From Gnetum montanum (lineage: Eukaryota > Streptophyta > Gnetopsida > Gnetales > Gnetaceae), in NCBI GenBank assembly GCA_015680685.1, contig MNCI01004511.1, positions 36,981 to 58,032 on the forward strand: a stretch of DNA of 21,052 nt, read 5' to 3'. Below the pieces are notes generated by a model. That model was not told the origin of the DNA and made no database searches. It saw only the letters and a list, made by a program, of their open reading frames with translations. This document shows positions 1 through 10,240 of the stretch, piece by piece. Each line of letters starts with the position of its first letter. Within the stretch, counting starts at the first letter, position 1. A program made the translations under genes and the position numbers.

Positions 1-189
1 GAGTGATCAATCTGCTAGAGTTTTTCTACTTCTAGCCTACGATGGGAAATAAGGGGAGTGCCGCCTCTTATTTATAGATTTGGCGGTGGACCATGATATC
101 GCGTATGCGACATTGCAGGGGAAGACGCGGAATCGTGGCGGTATCGCGGAATCACGGTGGCCACAATATCGTGGAATCGCGTCTCATCA
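1..189 (-). repeat. LTR fragment (U3 end), same family as the other LTRs, cut by the window start
   Basis: Read on the minus strand, this begins TGATGAGACG at 189, runs through a G+C-richer block with GATATC-like motifs (95, 109, 130, 141, 149, 165, 174), and reaches a TATA box CTATAAATA (complement of 69-77) followed by AAGAGGC. The same order (TGATG terminus, GATATC-type array, CTATAAATAAGAGG) occurs in the LTRs at 2856-3755, 13009-13814 and 18351-19122. The flank right of 189 has no G-rich polypurine tract, so this is a 5' LTR or a solo LTR rather than a 3' LTR. The rest lies outside the window, so its TSD cannot be tested. Confidence 0.82.
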
Positions 190-2149
190 ATCAGTTATTG
201 TGATTGCTCATAAGACACATTAAGAGTAAGGTAAGATGTAGTTCAATAAGGTGAAGATTTCTCTATGTTATCAAGTCATAAGGAACTAATTATTTGAATA
301 GTGAGATAACAACATTTATCCATCCATTCCATTAATAAGAGGTTCTTACCATGGCCATAATAATATTTTTTTCCATCATACAACTAAGAATAAACTTGTG
401 ATCATTATGCCTAGATAGAAAAGTTAAAAACCAAGTGGAAATGTAAAGGGTGTGACATTAAGGGGATTTGTGGACTCTCTTGGATTACTTTTGTTCATTC
501 TATCATGTTGCTTAGGTTGTATTATATCCTTGTTGATCTAAGAAAAAATGGGAGTAAGAGTGAAATAACTATTGCCTTACCATGTCATTAGAAAGACATG
601 TTATCCATGCCTGAAGGTAGTACTTTGGTAAGGTTAACACAAATAAAAATAAAAGTGCATAGAATAAATTTTTGGGGAATCCACTAGAAAGACATGTTAC
701 CCATGCGTAAAGGTAGGTGGCTTCTTAGAAATCTAAAAAAATAACAAGTGCAATAAATAAAATCCTCCCTTGGACAATACACTAAGTGACAATACTCCTT
801 GCAATAGTGGTAGTCTTATAGTTGTGACCCCAAGAGATGACATGATGTAATGTCATTGGAATGTGGTCTATACTTGGTTTGAATCTTGTACAGAAAGGAT
901 AATGATTACTTTAACCATTAATAAAGCACATGAATTTGTTATGCCTATGGTAAGACACCTCATGTCCTGATTTCTACAATCCCTTCTAAGTCCATTTTCT
1001 CTCACTGTATGAATAATCATAACTTTTGGTTTTGTGTAACATAGCATAATTTTCCCAACTTGGTGATACTAACATGGGTGTTTTGCTAAATAGGTTTGTG
1101 TTACATTCAACTCCTTGAGTGCCTAAGGGCATTTTTATGTGTGGTTATACAAGGGCATTAAGGGCTGGAGCTTGCTTTTGGGAGGACCCACTATATAATT
1201 GTTGTATCTTATACCTGCCTAGTGATTCCACATCATCTTGAGCCTTCAAACAATAATAAATGTCAATATCAACTTCCTTGATCATTCAAACTATCTGTTT
1301 CAACAACATGAATTCATTACCCATCTCATCCATCTTATCAACACTTCATGAACTTTCCTAGCCTGAGATTCCTTCTTTATGAACTTTCCATGTTTAATTT
1401 TCAAAAAATATGCATCATGCATAGTTTGAGACCCTCTAAACATGTCCTATATCTTCCACGCATTCAAATTGACCCATTTTTTATCATTAAAAATTAACGA
1501 AAAATGTGGAATTCTTGCCTTGGAGCCCCTTCAATATCAGATCTATGATATCGGAGCCTACAAAATCTATATATATGTGGGGACTTAGCCAAATTTCATC
1601 ATTTTTTACATTTGTGCTAAGGGAGATTTTATCATTTTTCTTCTATAATATGAGCTTTGACCTCCCAACTTCCAACCCTCATAACTTCACACTCATAGCT
1701 TCGGTTTTCATGATTCTTGAACTTGGTTGATCATGGGGCTCTCAACTTAGTCATGGGGGTGTGCTTAGCATGAGATTGCAAAAATTGGATTTAGAATTTG
1801 CTAATGCCTGAAGGATACTATAAGGGTAAGTATGAAGGAAAATTTAAAACATTTAACAACGAGTTGGCCTCTCGGCCAAAAAAATCAATCACATTTAATG
1901 CTAGAAGCACTTAAATAATTCTCTTAATAAATCATACGAACCATTATGAGCCATAAACAAGAACAAAATGGACAATTGTGAAGGGTTATAAGGAAACTAA
2001 CACTTATGGGATTTCTTTTCAAAAAATTTTCTAACTCTACACTCATAATAAACTAAAAATTTGATCTAATTAAAGGTATGAGAAAGGAAATGAGTTATTA
2101 AAGATCAAAGAAAACATTTTAATACTTCCAAAATCCTTGATGATTGTAG
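190..2149 (+). mobile_element. Degenerate non-coding spacer of an LTR retrotransposon (3' half of a larger element)
   Basis: No credible ORF is present; the 74-codon frame at 1506-1730 has no recognisable features. Parts match the non-coding region downstream of gag in the complete element at 13009-19122. The clearest match is 1151-1192, a block containing CATTAAGGGC and GGGAGGACCCACT, which matches 17422-17462. Further weak similarity is CCATTAATA at about 917 versus 17193, and a TCATGGGGG tract at about 1752 versus 17643. I infer that this is the spacer of the element whose 3' LTR is at 5986-6861. Its gag and pol would lie left of the window. Confidence 0.55.
589..716. repeat. Pair of 32-bp imperfect direct repeats
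   Basis: 589-620 and 685-716 both begin TAGAAAGACATGTTA and end AAGGTAG. They match at 29 of 32 positions and start 96 bp apart. They lie in the retrotransposon spacer and no function is apparent. Confidence 0.8.
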
Positions 2150-5100
2150 ATGGCCCCAACAAGAGCAGCAATAGGAGAACCCTCACAGCCAGCAAACAAA
2201 AGACCAAGAGGCCAAACATGACCACAAGAGCCACAAGCATAACATGCATAGAGTAGGAGGCTCAATCTTTTAGTATCCATTAAGAAACTCCTACTACCAG
2301 ATAGTCAACTTAGGGGGAGGTGGAAGAACCACAAGTATAAGAATAGTGCCTCATGCTATCACCAAAATGCCACTAGATCATCCAAGAAAGAACACTCTTA
2401 ACTACAATGATCATACAAATGAACTTTGTCCCATTTGTAATGTTTGTTTCAGAGGTACTAAGGACACAACTCCAAGTGTCATTGCTATGGCCCATCTTTT
2501 CAGACAGTGGTGAATGATATCTAGGGAAGACCTACCAATTTTGGCATAACAAAGAAGAGGATGCTATGGTCAACATATAAGGAGCCTCTATTTCTTATTT
2601 AGTCAAGGTAATAGTAGAGGCTTTGAACATGCCCAATGCAGGGGTAAGATTAGCAGATTTGTCCACTAGATAGACATAGAAACTAAAAAATTGCAGTTAA
2701 AAAGGACATATGGTAAAGAAGATAAGGAGTATAATGAGTTAACTCTAGATGAAAGGATTTATTTTAAAATTGGCACATATCACTTGATTTCCACCAAAAG
2801 ACTAAACAGATTATCCACCTATGCAGCCAAAGGAAGTGTGATTTTGATGGGAAAGTGATGAGTGGCAAGGTACCCCTATACTCAACCATATGAATATGAG
2901 CATTACACGCGCGATCCGGTCGAACTCTGTAGACGGACTAGTTGTCGCACCTAGACAGCTAGCCTTAGGTCACAGTTCACTATCTTCCCACCTAGACTAG
3001 TATTATCTTTGTTACGTATGGTTTAGTCTAGCATGAGCTGTATGATGTGGTCCTAATCTAATGCTACTCCTGAAGGCAATGGAAAATAAGATTAACTAAG
3101 CTAGGAGGAAAGGGTAAGAGAGAATCTAAACTAGCCTAAGTGCGATGAGCATCTGTTTGTTGATTATTCGTACACATCATGGACTTCGTGCATGACTACC
3201 ATTGGGATTACCAAGCGCAGATCCTAGGTATGCTACTGGGTTACCAAGTAGTCACGCTTAAATGCTAGTAATCAAGTCGTACTCATTTCGCGTTACTAAG
3301 AGATAAGGGTAAGAGATATTAACTAAGAAAGCAGTAAATAACAATTAAATAAATAATTAATTAAACTAAGTGAATGCTGTAATGATGAAGTAATCTTGAT
3401 CTTTATTTCCGGTCATGTGCGTGTCCAAGTACGTCACACTCGAATAAAGGATGCCGTACAATTACAATCACCACACTGCAGGCATACACTGGAAAATAAT
3501 TCTAACTCTGAGAAGGGAAAACTGCAAGAACTTCACTAAGGGACTAAAAACTAGATGCTAAAACAAGGAAAGATGCCTCTTATTTATAGGAATTGAGGCC
3601 ATGATATCGCGGCTGATGTGATATCGTGGCTATGATATCGTGTACGTGATATTACAGCCCATGTGATATCACGGTAGCGATATCATAGCCACTGCGATAT
3701 GATGGTGGTGATATTACGATAGTGATATCACAACCAACAAATTCATGACTCATCAGAAAGTATAATGAAAATCTCACACAACTCTATTTCATGGAGATTT
3801 AAAGGTGGTTCAAAGAAAAGAAGGTAGGGAAACTCATACTTACATTTCCTTGTCTAATTAGAAAGCTGTGCAAATGTGCTGGAATCCTAAGATACACCAA
3901 CGACATCCTTAGGAAGGCTCAAAAAGTCTCATATGCTAAAATTCTTAAGCTAGCATCACTAAAGAAAGATCGGGTGGAAGAACAAATAGACATTAGGAAA
4001 ATCACACAAACCACCGAACAAAAATAACAAGTGGGACCTAGTGATTAGTAGCAAGAATAGAAATACTAGTAAGTTCCACCACCACCATCGTAGGATTACA
4101 GGCCATCCATGAGTCATCTACAATAGATTGTGAAGAACATTAGTTGGGGAACACATGAGGAGGCCAATATTTATAGAGTTATTGATAGTAACATATAGTC
4201 CATAGTTTCCATAGATCCTACAAGTGGATAGATCTTAATGTAGTTAGGAGGAGAGGCCTAATGATCACAACATATTTCTAGGATTGTTGCACTGTTCCAA
4301 GTGGTGCTTGAAATGGGAGAAGGAGCCATAGTTGTGATTATGTAGCACCAAGATGTAGTAGGAGTCATAGAAGTGATCATGGATCACATTAAGGAATCCT
4401 TTAACATACTTATGTGCCACCATCAGATCTAACTAGAGCCAGAGATGCTCATATGTTAATTGCTATCTTAATGACTCTTGCTAATCATGAGGATGTGCTA
4501 GATTAATTGCTACAAACTAGGTAAGTAATGACAACCCTTTTCGACATCCCAATTGGTATAATTGTAGTTCAGTTAGAATTGATCACAACTAAGGGTAAGC
4601 TGGTCATGGTAGAGACCAGGGAAAAGCATGCAAAAGCTAAAATCCTTAGACTATAGGAAGAACTTGCGAAATTGAGGGTGGAATGCAAATATCCTACTCA
4701 ATTCATTGCGCTTAACTAGTTAGAGCAATTCAAAATAGATCAAATCAATTACTTGCTATAGTAGAACAAATAGATGGAAAACAAGAAGGAGAAAGTAATG
4801 TGGAATGCCTCAATAGTAGAAGCACAAGAGTATGCATAGGCTACAACACTCAACATAACATAAGAAGAAAATAAATAACTTATTGCAAATAACACTAGGT
4901 TGACCAACATTAAGAAGTAGAAGAACATCTTGGAGGAGAGCATCCATCATTTGAGAGAACAATTGATGAGGGTTAACCAAGATATTATCTACTTAGCAAG
5001 AGAAGGCAGGATCTTCTCAATAGAGAAGGTATGCACAATCAAACAAAAATCAACTATTGAGCTTAGTGCGTGGCAAAATAAAGTAAAGAAGCATGAAAGG

Positions 5101-5800
5101 CTCAAGGAACACTTTCGCAACTAGGTGGGGATGTATAAGCAAAATAATGAGAAGGAGATCTAGATGGTGAAGGCCCAAATCAGTTTCATATTAGTGTAGA
5201 TTCTAGATTGGCTACCCTTCTTAAACAGTTATGCTCATGTCAACCAAGAAGAAGTTAAAAAAAACCTACAAATAGAAGATTTGAAAGAATACACGGGGTT
5301 AGCTAATCTTTGTTATGCTAACTTGGCCATTTTAATAGTAGGGAGGCCTAGAAACAAGCTTGAATAACAAGTAGTAGCCATGTACGCACTATACAAAAAG
5401 GAGTTTGCAGATCGAAAAGATGCTTTGCAAAAACCTCAGGTGGCAAACTATGAATTAGAACTAGTCAAGGCTAGCTACCTAGGACAAAAGGATGTTGCAG
5501 TGAACTTGGCTAGAAGCTTTTTTGATCATGAGTTACAAGCCAAGGCTAGGGTGGTTGAAAAAGAGAGGAGGTAGTTCACGACATGGTACATTAAAACTAT
5601 TTAGATGTTTCCACAGTTGCCATGTCCATGGTATGTACTAGCTCCATCACACATTGCATAACAAGCATGAAATGTACATGACCTAAGAACAGAGGAGGAG
5701 AAACTTTAGGTGCTTCTAAATAGATACAAATTCTAGAAGTCTAATGACAAAGGGAAGTAACCAATGGAGGAGCCACCACCACTAGGAACTACATAGGCTA
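2150..5800 (+). pseudogene. Decayed second ORF of an LTR retrotransposon (transposon-protein-like middle, coiled-coil C-terminus)
   Basis: An ATG at 2150 opens a frame reading MAPTRAAIGEPSQPANKRPRG, with a basic NKRPRG patch, before stops appear. Coding character resumes at about 2709 (YGKEDKEYNELTLDER) and continues across the nested solo LTR. The codons on each side of 2855/3761 are in the same frame once the LTR and one TSD are removed. At 3761-3900 the frame gives a KLILTFPCLIRKLCKCAG stretch. This resembles the plant 'putative plant transposon protein' domain (PF20167) often found in Athila-related ORFs; the match is from memory of its pattern, so it is tentative. From about 4590 to 5575 the translation is rich in charged, heptad-like residues (for example EESIHHLREQLMRVNQD at 4933), suggesting a coiled coil. 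Stops are frequent, many at positions where CAA, CAG or TGG would be expected, as with C-to-T or G-to-A decay. At least one frameshift lies between 2150 and 2709. No RT, integrase or protease motif is seen. Confidence 0.5.
2851..3760 (-). repeat. Solo LTR (2856-3755) with 5-bp target-site duplication GAAAG
   Basis: The LTR runs TGATGAGTGG (2856) to CTCATCA (3755) on the plus strand, so its own 5' end is at 3755. GAAAG at 2851-2855 is repeated exactly at 3756-3760. Both termini are the TGATG/CATCA ends of this family. The TATA box is the complement of 3581-3589. Its U3 holds nine GATATC-type motifs starting at 3603, 3620, 3634, 3648, 3665, 3679, 3696, 3710 and 3724. No internal region is present, which is the normal product of LTR-LTR recombination. 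It disrupts the ORF described at 2150-5800. Confidence 0.93.
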
Positions 5801-5975
5801 CATTGAAGCTTCATCAAGTTTTGTTTTGTTTTTGTTAAATTTTGTCCTATCATGTGTTGTGTCAATTTTTGTAAAACACCACTACAACATTAAGTGTCAT
5901 GTAAATCTACTTCCCAATTTTGTAAGGAACTCTACACTCATTTTGTTTTAACTCAAGGATGAGTTTTTAGTCAGT

Positions 5976-5985
5976 TGTGGGGGTA
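5976..5985 (+). other. Polypurine tract (plus-strand primer) of the retrotransposon ending at 6861
   Basis: TGTGGGGGTA directly abuts the TGATG start of the 3' LTR. The upstream stretch (CTTCCCAATTTTGTAA, then AAGGATGAGTTTT, then CAGT) matches the sequence before the 3' LTR of the complete element (18296-18350). This shows the two elements are the same family and gives the orientation. Confidence 0.8.
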
Positions 5986-6861
5986 TGATGAAGTAAAATT
6001 TTGAAGGACTACGATATCATAGCACTAGCTATGTCATCATATATGCAATATCACAAAATGCATGCCAGCCTATAAATACAACACTTAGGTGCATGAATTC
6101 ACAATAGATTTCATTTAGTAGTAACAGAACTTTTTTAGTTTGTTTTTGTGAATTTAGTCTTAAGTACTTACAAGTGTGAATGCTTGTAGTGTAGTGTGAC
6201 TTAGTGAATGGAGTCTTTATTCGAACATATTGTACTTAGGCACAAGTGTGACTAGCCATAAAGATTGAGTTATTTCATACTATTGTAGCATTCTCCTCTT
6301 TTATTACTTTACTTAGAATAATGTTTACCATTCTTACTTAGACTATTGATTACTATTTTCGTAGTTAATGCTTTACTATTCAATGCACTTTACTTTTATT
6401 GTTGTTAGTATGCGGAATGGATACAACTAATTTCGAGCATAAAGTATGATAATTTGGTAACTTAGTAGTATTATTGCTTGGTTCATCTAGTAGCAAAGTA
6501 CTTGGTAATCCCAGTAATGATTACACAAGTCCAAGACATATATGAAAAATCAAGAATGGATATCCATCACCATATACTAGACTAGATTTATTTACTTGTT
6601 TTACTTAGAGTTTGAAGCTATTTTCATTATCATTATGTTCATTAGGAGTAGTAATGGCCCAACAACATTAGCTATCATATACATTACTATGAGATAAACC
6701 ATATATGTAGACTTCACTAGCTCCATGCGGAAAGACAATGGTCTTGAACTTAAAACAATTACTAGCATAATCACATTGCCTTGTCGACGAATTATGATTT
6801 GGTCCCATGTAAACACCTGTGACTTGTATGGTTGGGTGTTGGATTACTCCACCACTCATCA
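5986..6861 (+). repeat. 3' LTR of the left-hand retrotransposon
   Basis: 876 bp from TGATGAAG to CACTCATCA. It follows a polypurine tract, has CTATAAATA at 6070-6078, and shares internal landmarks with the other LTRs (GAATGGAT...CATCAC, TTTGGTAACTTAGTAG, a GGTAATCCCAGT stretch). It is more diverged than the pair at 13009-19122, so probably older. The U3 palindrome array is reduced here: one intact GATATC at 6013, with degenerate motifs near 6033 and 6046. The 5 bp before it (the PPT) and after it (ACTCA) do not match, as expected for a 3' LTR whose partner 5' LTR lies elsewhere. Confidence 0.85.
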
Positions 6862-6963
6862 ACTCACTTGATTAGATGGTTTCCAAGTCATAAATTTGAT
6901 TCTAGGAGCATGCTAATTTAACACCATTATGTTATACTTAAGTTCTACAAAAGTATCATGTTG
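6862..6963 (+). mobile_element. SINE fragment, 5' half missing
   Basis: Immediately after the LTR terminus the sequence joins the SINE family mid-unit: TCCAAGTCATAAATTTGATTCTAGG (6882-6906; B-box-like ATTTGATTCTAG) and then AAGTTCTACAAAAGTAT. This matches 11140-11210. The A-box half is absent. The simplest reading is that the LTR element inserted into a SINE, so the other half should flank its unseen 5' LTR. Confidence 0.55.
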
Positions 6964-6989
6964 ACTATGTTGTGAAAGAACAATTTTAC

Positions 6990-7990
6990 ATCAAATTTAT
7001 CAAATTTGAAGTTGATTTTGATTTACTCAATGTTATCCAAATTTTTATAGAGAAGAAATTTTTGAATTAAAAGATGAAACTATACAACCTTACCATTTCT
7101 ATAACAATATAGGAGTAAAGCAAGGCTATTCCCTTTTACCAACATTTTTTGACATTTTTATTGATGAATTAGAAAAGTGGATTAAAATGGTATCTCCAAA
7201 TCATACCATTAAAGTGGATTGATCATAGATCAAACTTTTACTTTTGGTAGATGACATAGCACTAATTGCAAACTTAGAAAGAGGGTTAAAGACAATATTG
7301 CATCAACGAGAAAAATTTTATGAATGTACAAAAATGAAGGTGAATGTTGATAAAATGAAAGTGCTAGTTTGTGAAATTAATAAGAGAGATTACATTTTCT
7401 AGCTAAATAATAAAAAAACTTAAGATTGTGGATACATACAAAATTTGGGAATAAAATAATTTCAAAATTATAAGTAAAAGCATTGTATATCACAAGTTGA
7501 AAATGGCTAGAAAGATATATATGCAATGAGGAATAGATATAGCAATCACAATATTTGGACTTAAACAAATTGTAGTGCTTTATGGATGTGTTATGTGGGG
7601 CTGAGGTCTTGATTAGGAATAATAGAAGAAAATTGAAAACCTTCAAAACTAGTTTTTGTTGAATGAATTAAAGGTTGAAAATCAAGTCTCACATGCAATA
7701 CTTTTATTAAAAGCTATTTTGTTGCCATTTGAAACTAAAGTAAATGTATTAGTTCCTAACATTCTACTTCAATAAGCAAAATAGAAATAAGATCTCAGGA
7801 GAAATTATTTGAAAATCTTAATGATAGGGGTAGTTTCATGAAGGATGATTGTGGTTACAAAAATGTGTATTAATAACTAGCATTAGAAAAAGGTGTTGAT
7901 GTAAATAACTTATATAGAAAAAATCTTAAATGGAGAGGACCTTTGATATGCATTGTCATTTAGAAGAAGTGAAAATTGGCTATGCAAATG
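6990..7990 (+). pseudogene. LINE copy 1: reverse transcriptase and C-terminal remnant
   Basis: A decayed non-LTR retrotransposon polymerase. From 7112 it reads GVKQGYSLLPTFF, then FIDELEKWIK, then LLLLVDDIALIANLERGL (catalytic Asp pair at 7250-7255; the usual Tyr-Ala before it is Leu-Val), then KMKVNVDKMKVLVC. These are the RT palm motifs in the correct order. Further on, IVVLYGCVMWG (about 7570-7605) and HAILLLKAILLPFETKVNV (about 7690-7745) match the region beyond the palm in the other copies here. In-frame stops (for example TGA and TAG at about 7220-7226) and frameshifts show it is dead. The endonuclease domain is missing, consistent with 5' truncation. Confidence 0.75.
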
Positions 7991-8765
7991 GGGTTAGAAA
8001 AGGAATGGTCCATTAATAAAGTAGTTATGCTCTTTAAAAAATGAAACAAAAAATATTTAAATAATTATAGATTGATTGTAATCAAAAATATTTTTTCAAA
8101 GCTTATAGCTGGCACCATTTTGTTGGGACAATGCTAGGTTGATGATGATAAAATTTTTTGTTAAGCTTTTATGCATTATTCTAGAATTTGTTCTTGGAAA
8201 ATGTGTTGAGGAAAATATTTAAAAGTTCCCAGCACATTGTTATATGCTATCCAAAAACTTTACAAAGAGATATGCATTTAGTTTACAAATAGGGATGGAA
8301 GAGTTTTATTTAATATTTTTATTAGTGTTAAACAAGAATGTCCTCTTTCCCCTACTTTATTTGGGCTTTTTATTGATGAACTTGAAGAGTGGATGCATAA
8401 AATCCTAACTTAATTTTCAATTACAATTGGAAGAAGTTATATCAAAATTGGAAGAAGTTATATCAGACTCTTACTTTATGCTAATGATGTTGCTTTAATT
8501 TCAAATTTAATGGAAGGATTACAACAAATGCTTAATCTCAAATTAAATCTTGATGACTTTTGTTGGCACTCATGAATGAAATTTAATGCCCAAAAAACAA
8601 AAATTATGATTTTTGGCATAGGTAATAAGATGTACAATTTTACTCTATGACATGAACATGTGGACATAATTTCCTCTTATAGATATCTTAACCAAGAATT
8701 CTCTTGCAATTACAAATGGGATCCATCCATTACTTAAAGAGTTGCAAGTGGTATGAAACTCAATG
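7990..8765 (+). pseudogene. LINE copy 2: reverse transcriptase remnant with damaged active site
   Basis: The same family as copy 1. An upstream RT motif (NYRLIVIKNIFSKLIAGTI) sits at about 8058-8118. The palm block begins at 8327 (VKQECPLSPTLFGLFIDELE) and is followed in the same frame by LLLYANDVALISNLMEGL (8471-8524). The first Asp of the YADD box is Asn (AAT at 8483-8485), so this copy could not polymerise DNA. Next come AQKTKIMIFG and SSYRYLNQEFS. A roughly 21-bp unit (ATTGGAAGAAGTTATATCA) is tandemly duplicated in frame at 8425-8465. The stretch expected between the two RT motifs is mostly missing, and at 8115-8149 there is a short piece matching the 3' tail of a different LINE. Confidence 0.75.
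8115..8149 (+). mobile_element. Short RTE-type LINE 3'-tail sequence inside LINE copy 2
   Basis: CCATTTTGTTGGGACAATGC at 8115, then TAGG, one variable base and TGATGATGAT. This is nearly identical to the minus-strand 3' end of the RTE-like LINE at 20641-20673. It is probably a very short 5'-truncated insertion or a template-switch scar. Confidence 0.55.
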
Positions 8766-9340
8766 TTACATAGGAGCATGCTCCCATGAAAATTTGTATG
8801 CTCTTTTCATAGATGGTAGTGCATTCCATTTTGTGTGGGAATGCTTGTTAAATGCCCAATTATTTAGGATGCTAAGAAACTTGTGGAGAACTTGGGAGGA
8901 ATGCCCAATAATATGGGTTGAATGTAGATATGTAATTTTTTTACACATAAACTTTGACTTCTAATGGCTTACAACGAATTTGATTGATAGTTGATAGACA
9001 AAATGATATTAGAAGTTCATAAAAAATGATTTGATTGTATTGAATCTTGTAAGAGTTTTAATTTAGAATAAAACATTAAAAATCACACATCATTGAAAAC
9101 CATCACTTATTTTACAATTATATAACCAAAATATTAGATAGGACAATAAATGTTAACATTATAAAAAATTAAAAATATTTTATTTATAAATGTCAAAAAA
9201 TTATTTAAATTATATTTTTTATATATTTTGTTTACGTTGCACATGTGTTTGGCCTTTCTCCCAAAAAATAGCTATTGTTCTCAAACTCATTTGGGAATTC
9301 GTTTTGGTATTCTCACATTCCTATGTTCCCAATTAATGTG
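8766..9340. other. Unassigned segment between LINE parts; contains an 86-codon open frame of unknown nature
   Basis: LINE coding similarity stops near 8765 and returns near 9340, so this may be an insertion. The left part holds an uninterrupted plus-strand frame ending at 8964 with a Trp- and Cys-rich peptide (FHFVWECLLNAQLFRMLRNL). I do not recognise it. Only the part after about 8766 looks non-LINE; the start of the frame (8704) overlaps LINE copy 2 in another frame. A perfect 12-bp palindrome GGAGCATGCTCC lies at its left edge. From 8965 to 9250 the sequence is very A+T-rich and I see nothing else in it. Confidence 0.35.
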
Positions 9341-10240
9341 AGCATGGTATGAAAGCAAATATAAGAAGAAATCTATTCTATCTTAGGATATCCAAAAACA
9401 ACTTTATCATGTCATTGTTCAAGTTATTATTTTTTATTAGTATGTTGTATGGGGTCCTATTCTATCAAATAAATATTGGATACAAATAGAAGAAATTTAG
9501 AAGCTTTTTTCACTCGATAAATTTAAGTTCAGAGATAGAAACAATATGATATTATGCTTCTTGAAGTAGAGATGATCTTGTTAAAGGTTGAAGCTATTTA
9601 TTAGTTTATAGTATACCCTCATAATTTTTTTGCATCTTCACTAGATAACTATTCCAAAAAAGTGATGATAAAAACATGAAGAAGTTCTATGGCTTAATAA
9701 ATAGACTATTCAAGAGTACATGCTCTATTCTGATCTTAACTAGGTTTGCAATTTGGTAAAACAAATACTATATAAAAATTTTTGGAAAATTGTAGAAGGA
9801 AAAAAAACATTTCTATTTGAATAGTATTAGGGGAGGCTTAATTTAAAGGCAAACTATTTTACTAACTATTATTCCTCATTGATTATAATGTACAATTAAC
9901 AGAGCATAAATGAGATCTCATCATTGAGAGTTGAAATAAGTAGATGGCTAAAAATTTCTCGTAAAGAAAAAATATGCATATTGTGTAATACAAATAGCAT
10001 TAAAGATGAATAATACATTTTCCTACAATGTTTGCATTGGAGCATATTAGGCAAATGAGATATTATAATTGCAAATTTATTTGATTTGTTCTACATGTTG
10101 TTAAGAACACTTGGTAATTTTCTTAATGATGTTTTCAAAACTCATAGAATGTATATTTCTACTGTCTAATAGATCTAGAGGGTCTACAAATGTAATAAAA
10201 TTTTAGTTTTAGTTTCAATTTAAATTTCAATAATATTGAT
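9341..10240 (+). pseudogene. LINE C-terminal region and 3' end (possible continuation of copy 2)
   Basis: The translation gives MLYGVLFYQ (about 9441), YDIMLLEVEMILLKVEAIY (about 9546-9600), then LRVEISRWLKISRKEKIC (about 9928) followed by a Cys-x2-Cys pair at 9975-9986 and an acidic KDE. This order matches copies 1 and 3 and the C-terminal zinc-binding region common in LINE ORF2 proteins. It ends with TCTAATAGATC near 10166 and TGTAATAAAATTTTAGTTTT near 10192. The same terminal block ends the next copy, so it probably marks the family's 3' end. Confidence 0.62.

Noticed and set aside
1506-1730. 74-codon frame as a small gene
   Set aside because: It lies in degenerate retrotransposon spacer, has no motif, and has an ordinary length for a chance frame in AT-rich DNA.
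1745-1765. TCATGGGGGTG as a polypurine tract with an LTR after it
   Set aside because: No TGATG terminus or LTR-like sequence follows. A similar TCATGGGGG also occurs at 17643 inside the spacer of the complete element.
3603-3729. The spaced GATATC repeats as a CRISPR array
   Set aside because: Units are 14 or 17 bp with no constant repeat plus unique spacers, and they lie in an LTR promoter of a plant-type element.
7377-7646. 89-codon minus-strand frame
   Set aside because: Antisense to LINE copy 1, low-complexity and hydrophobic, with no support.
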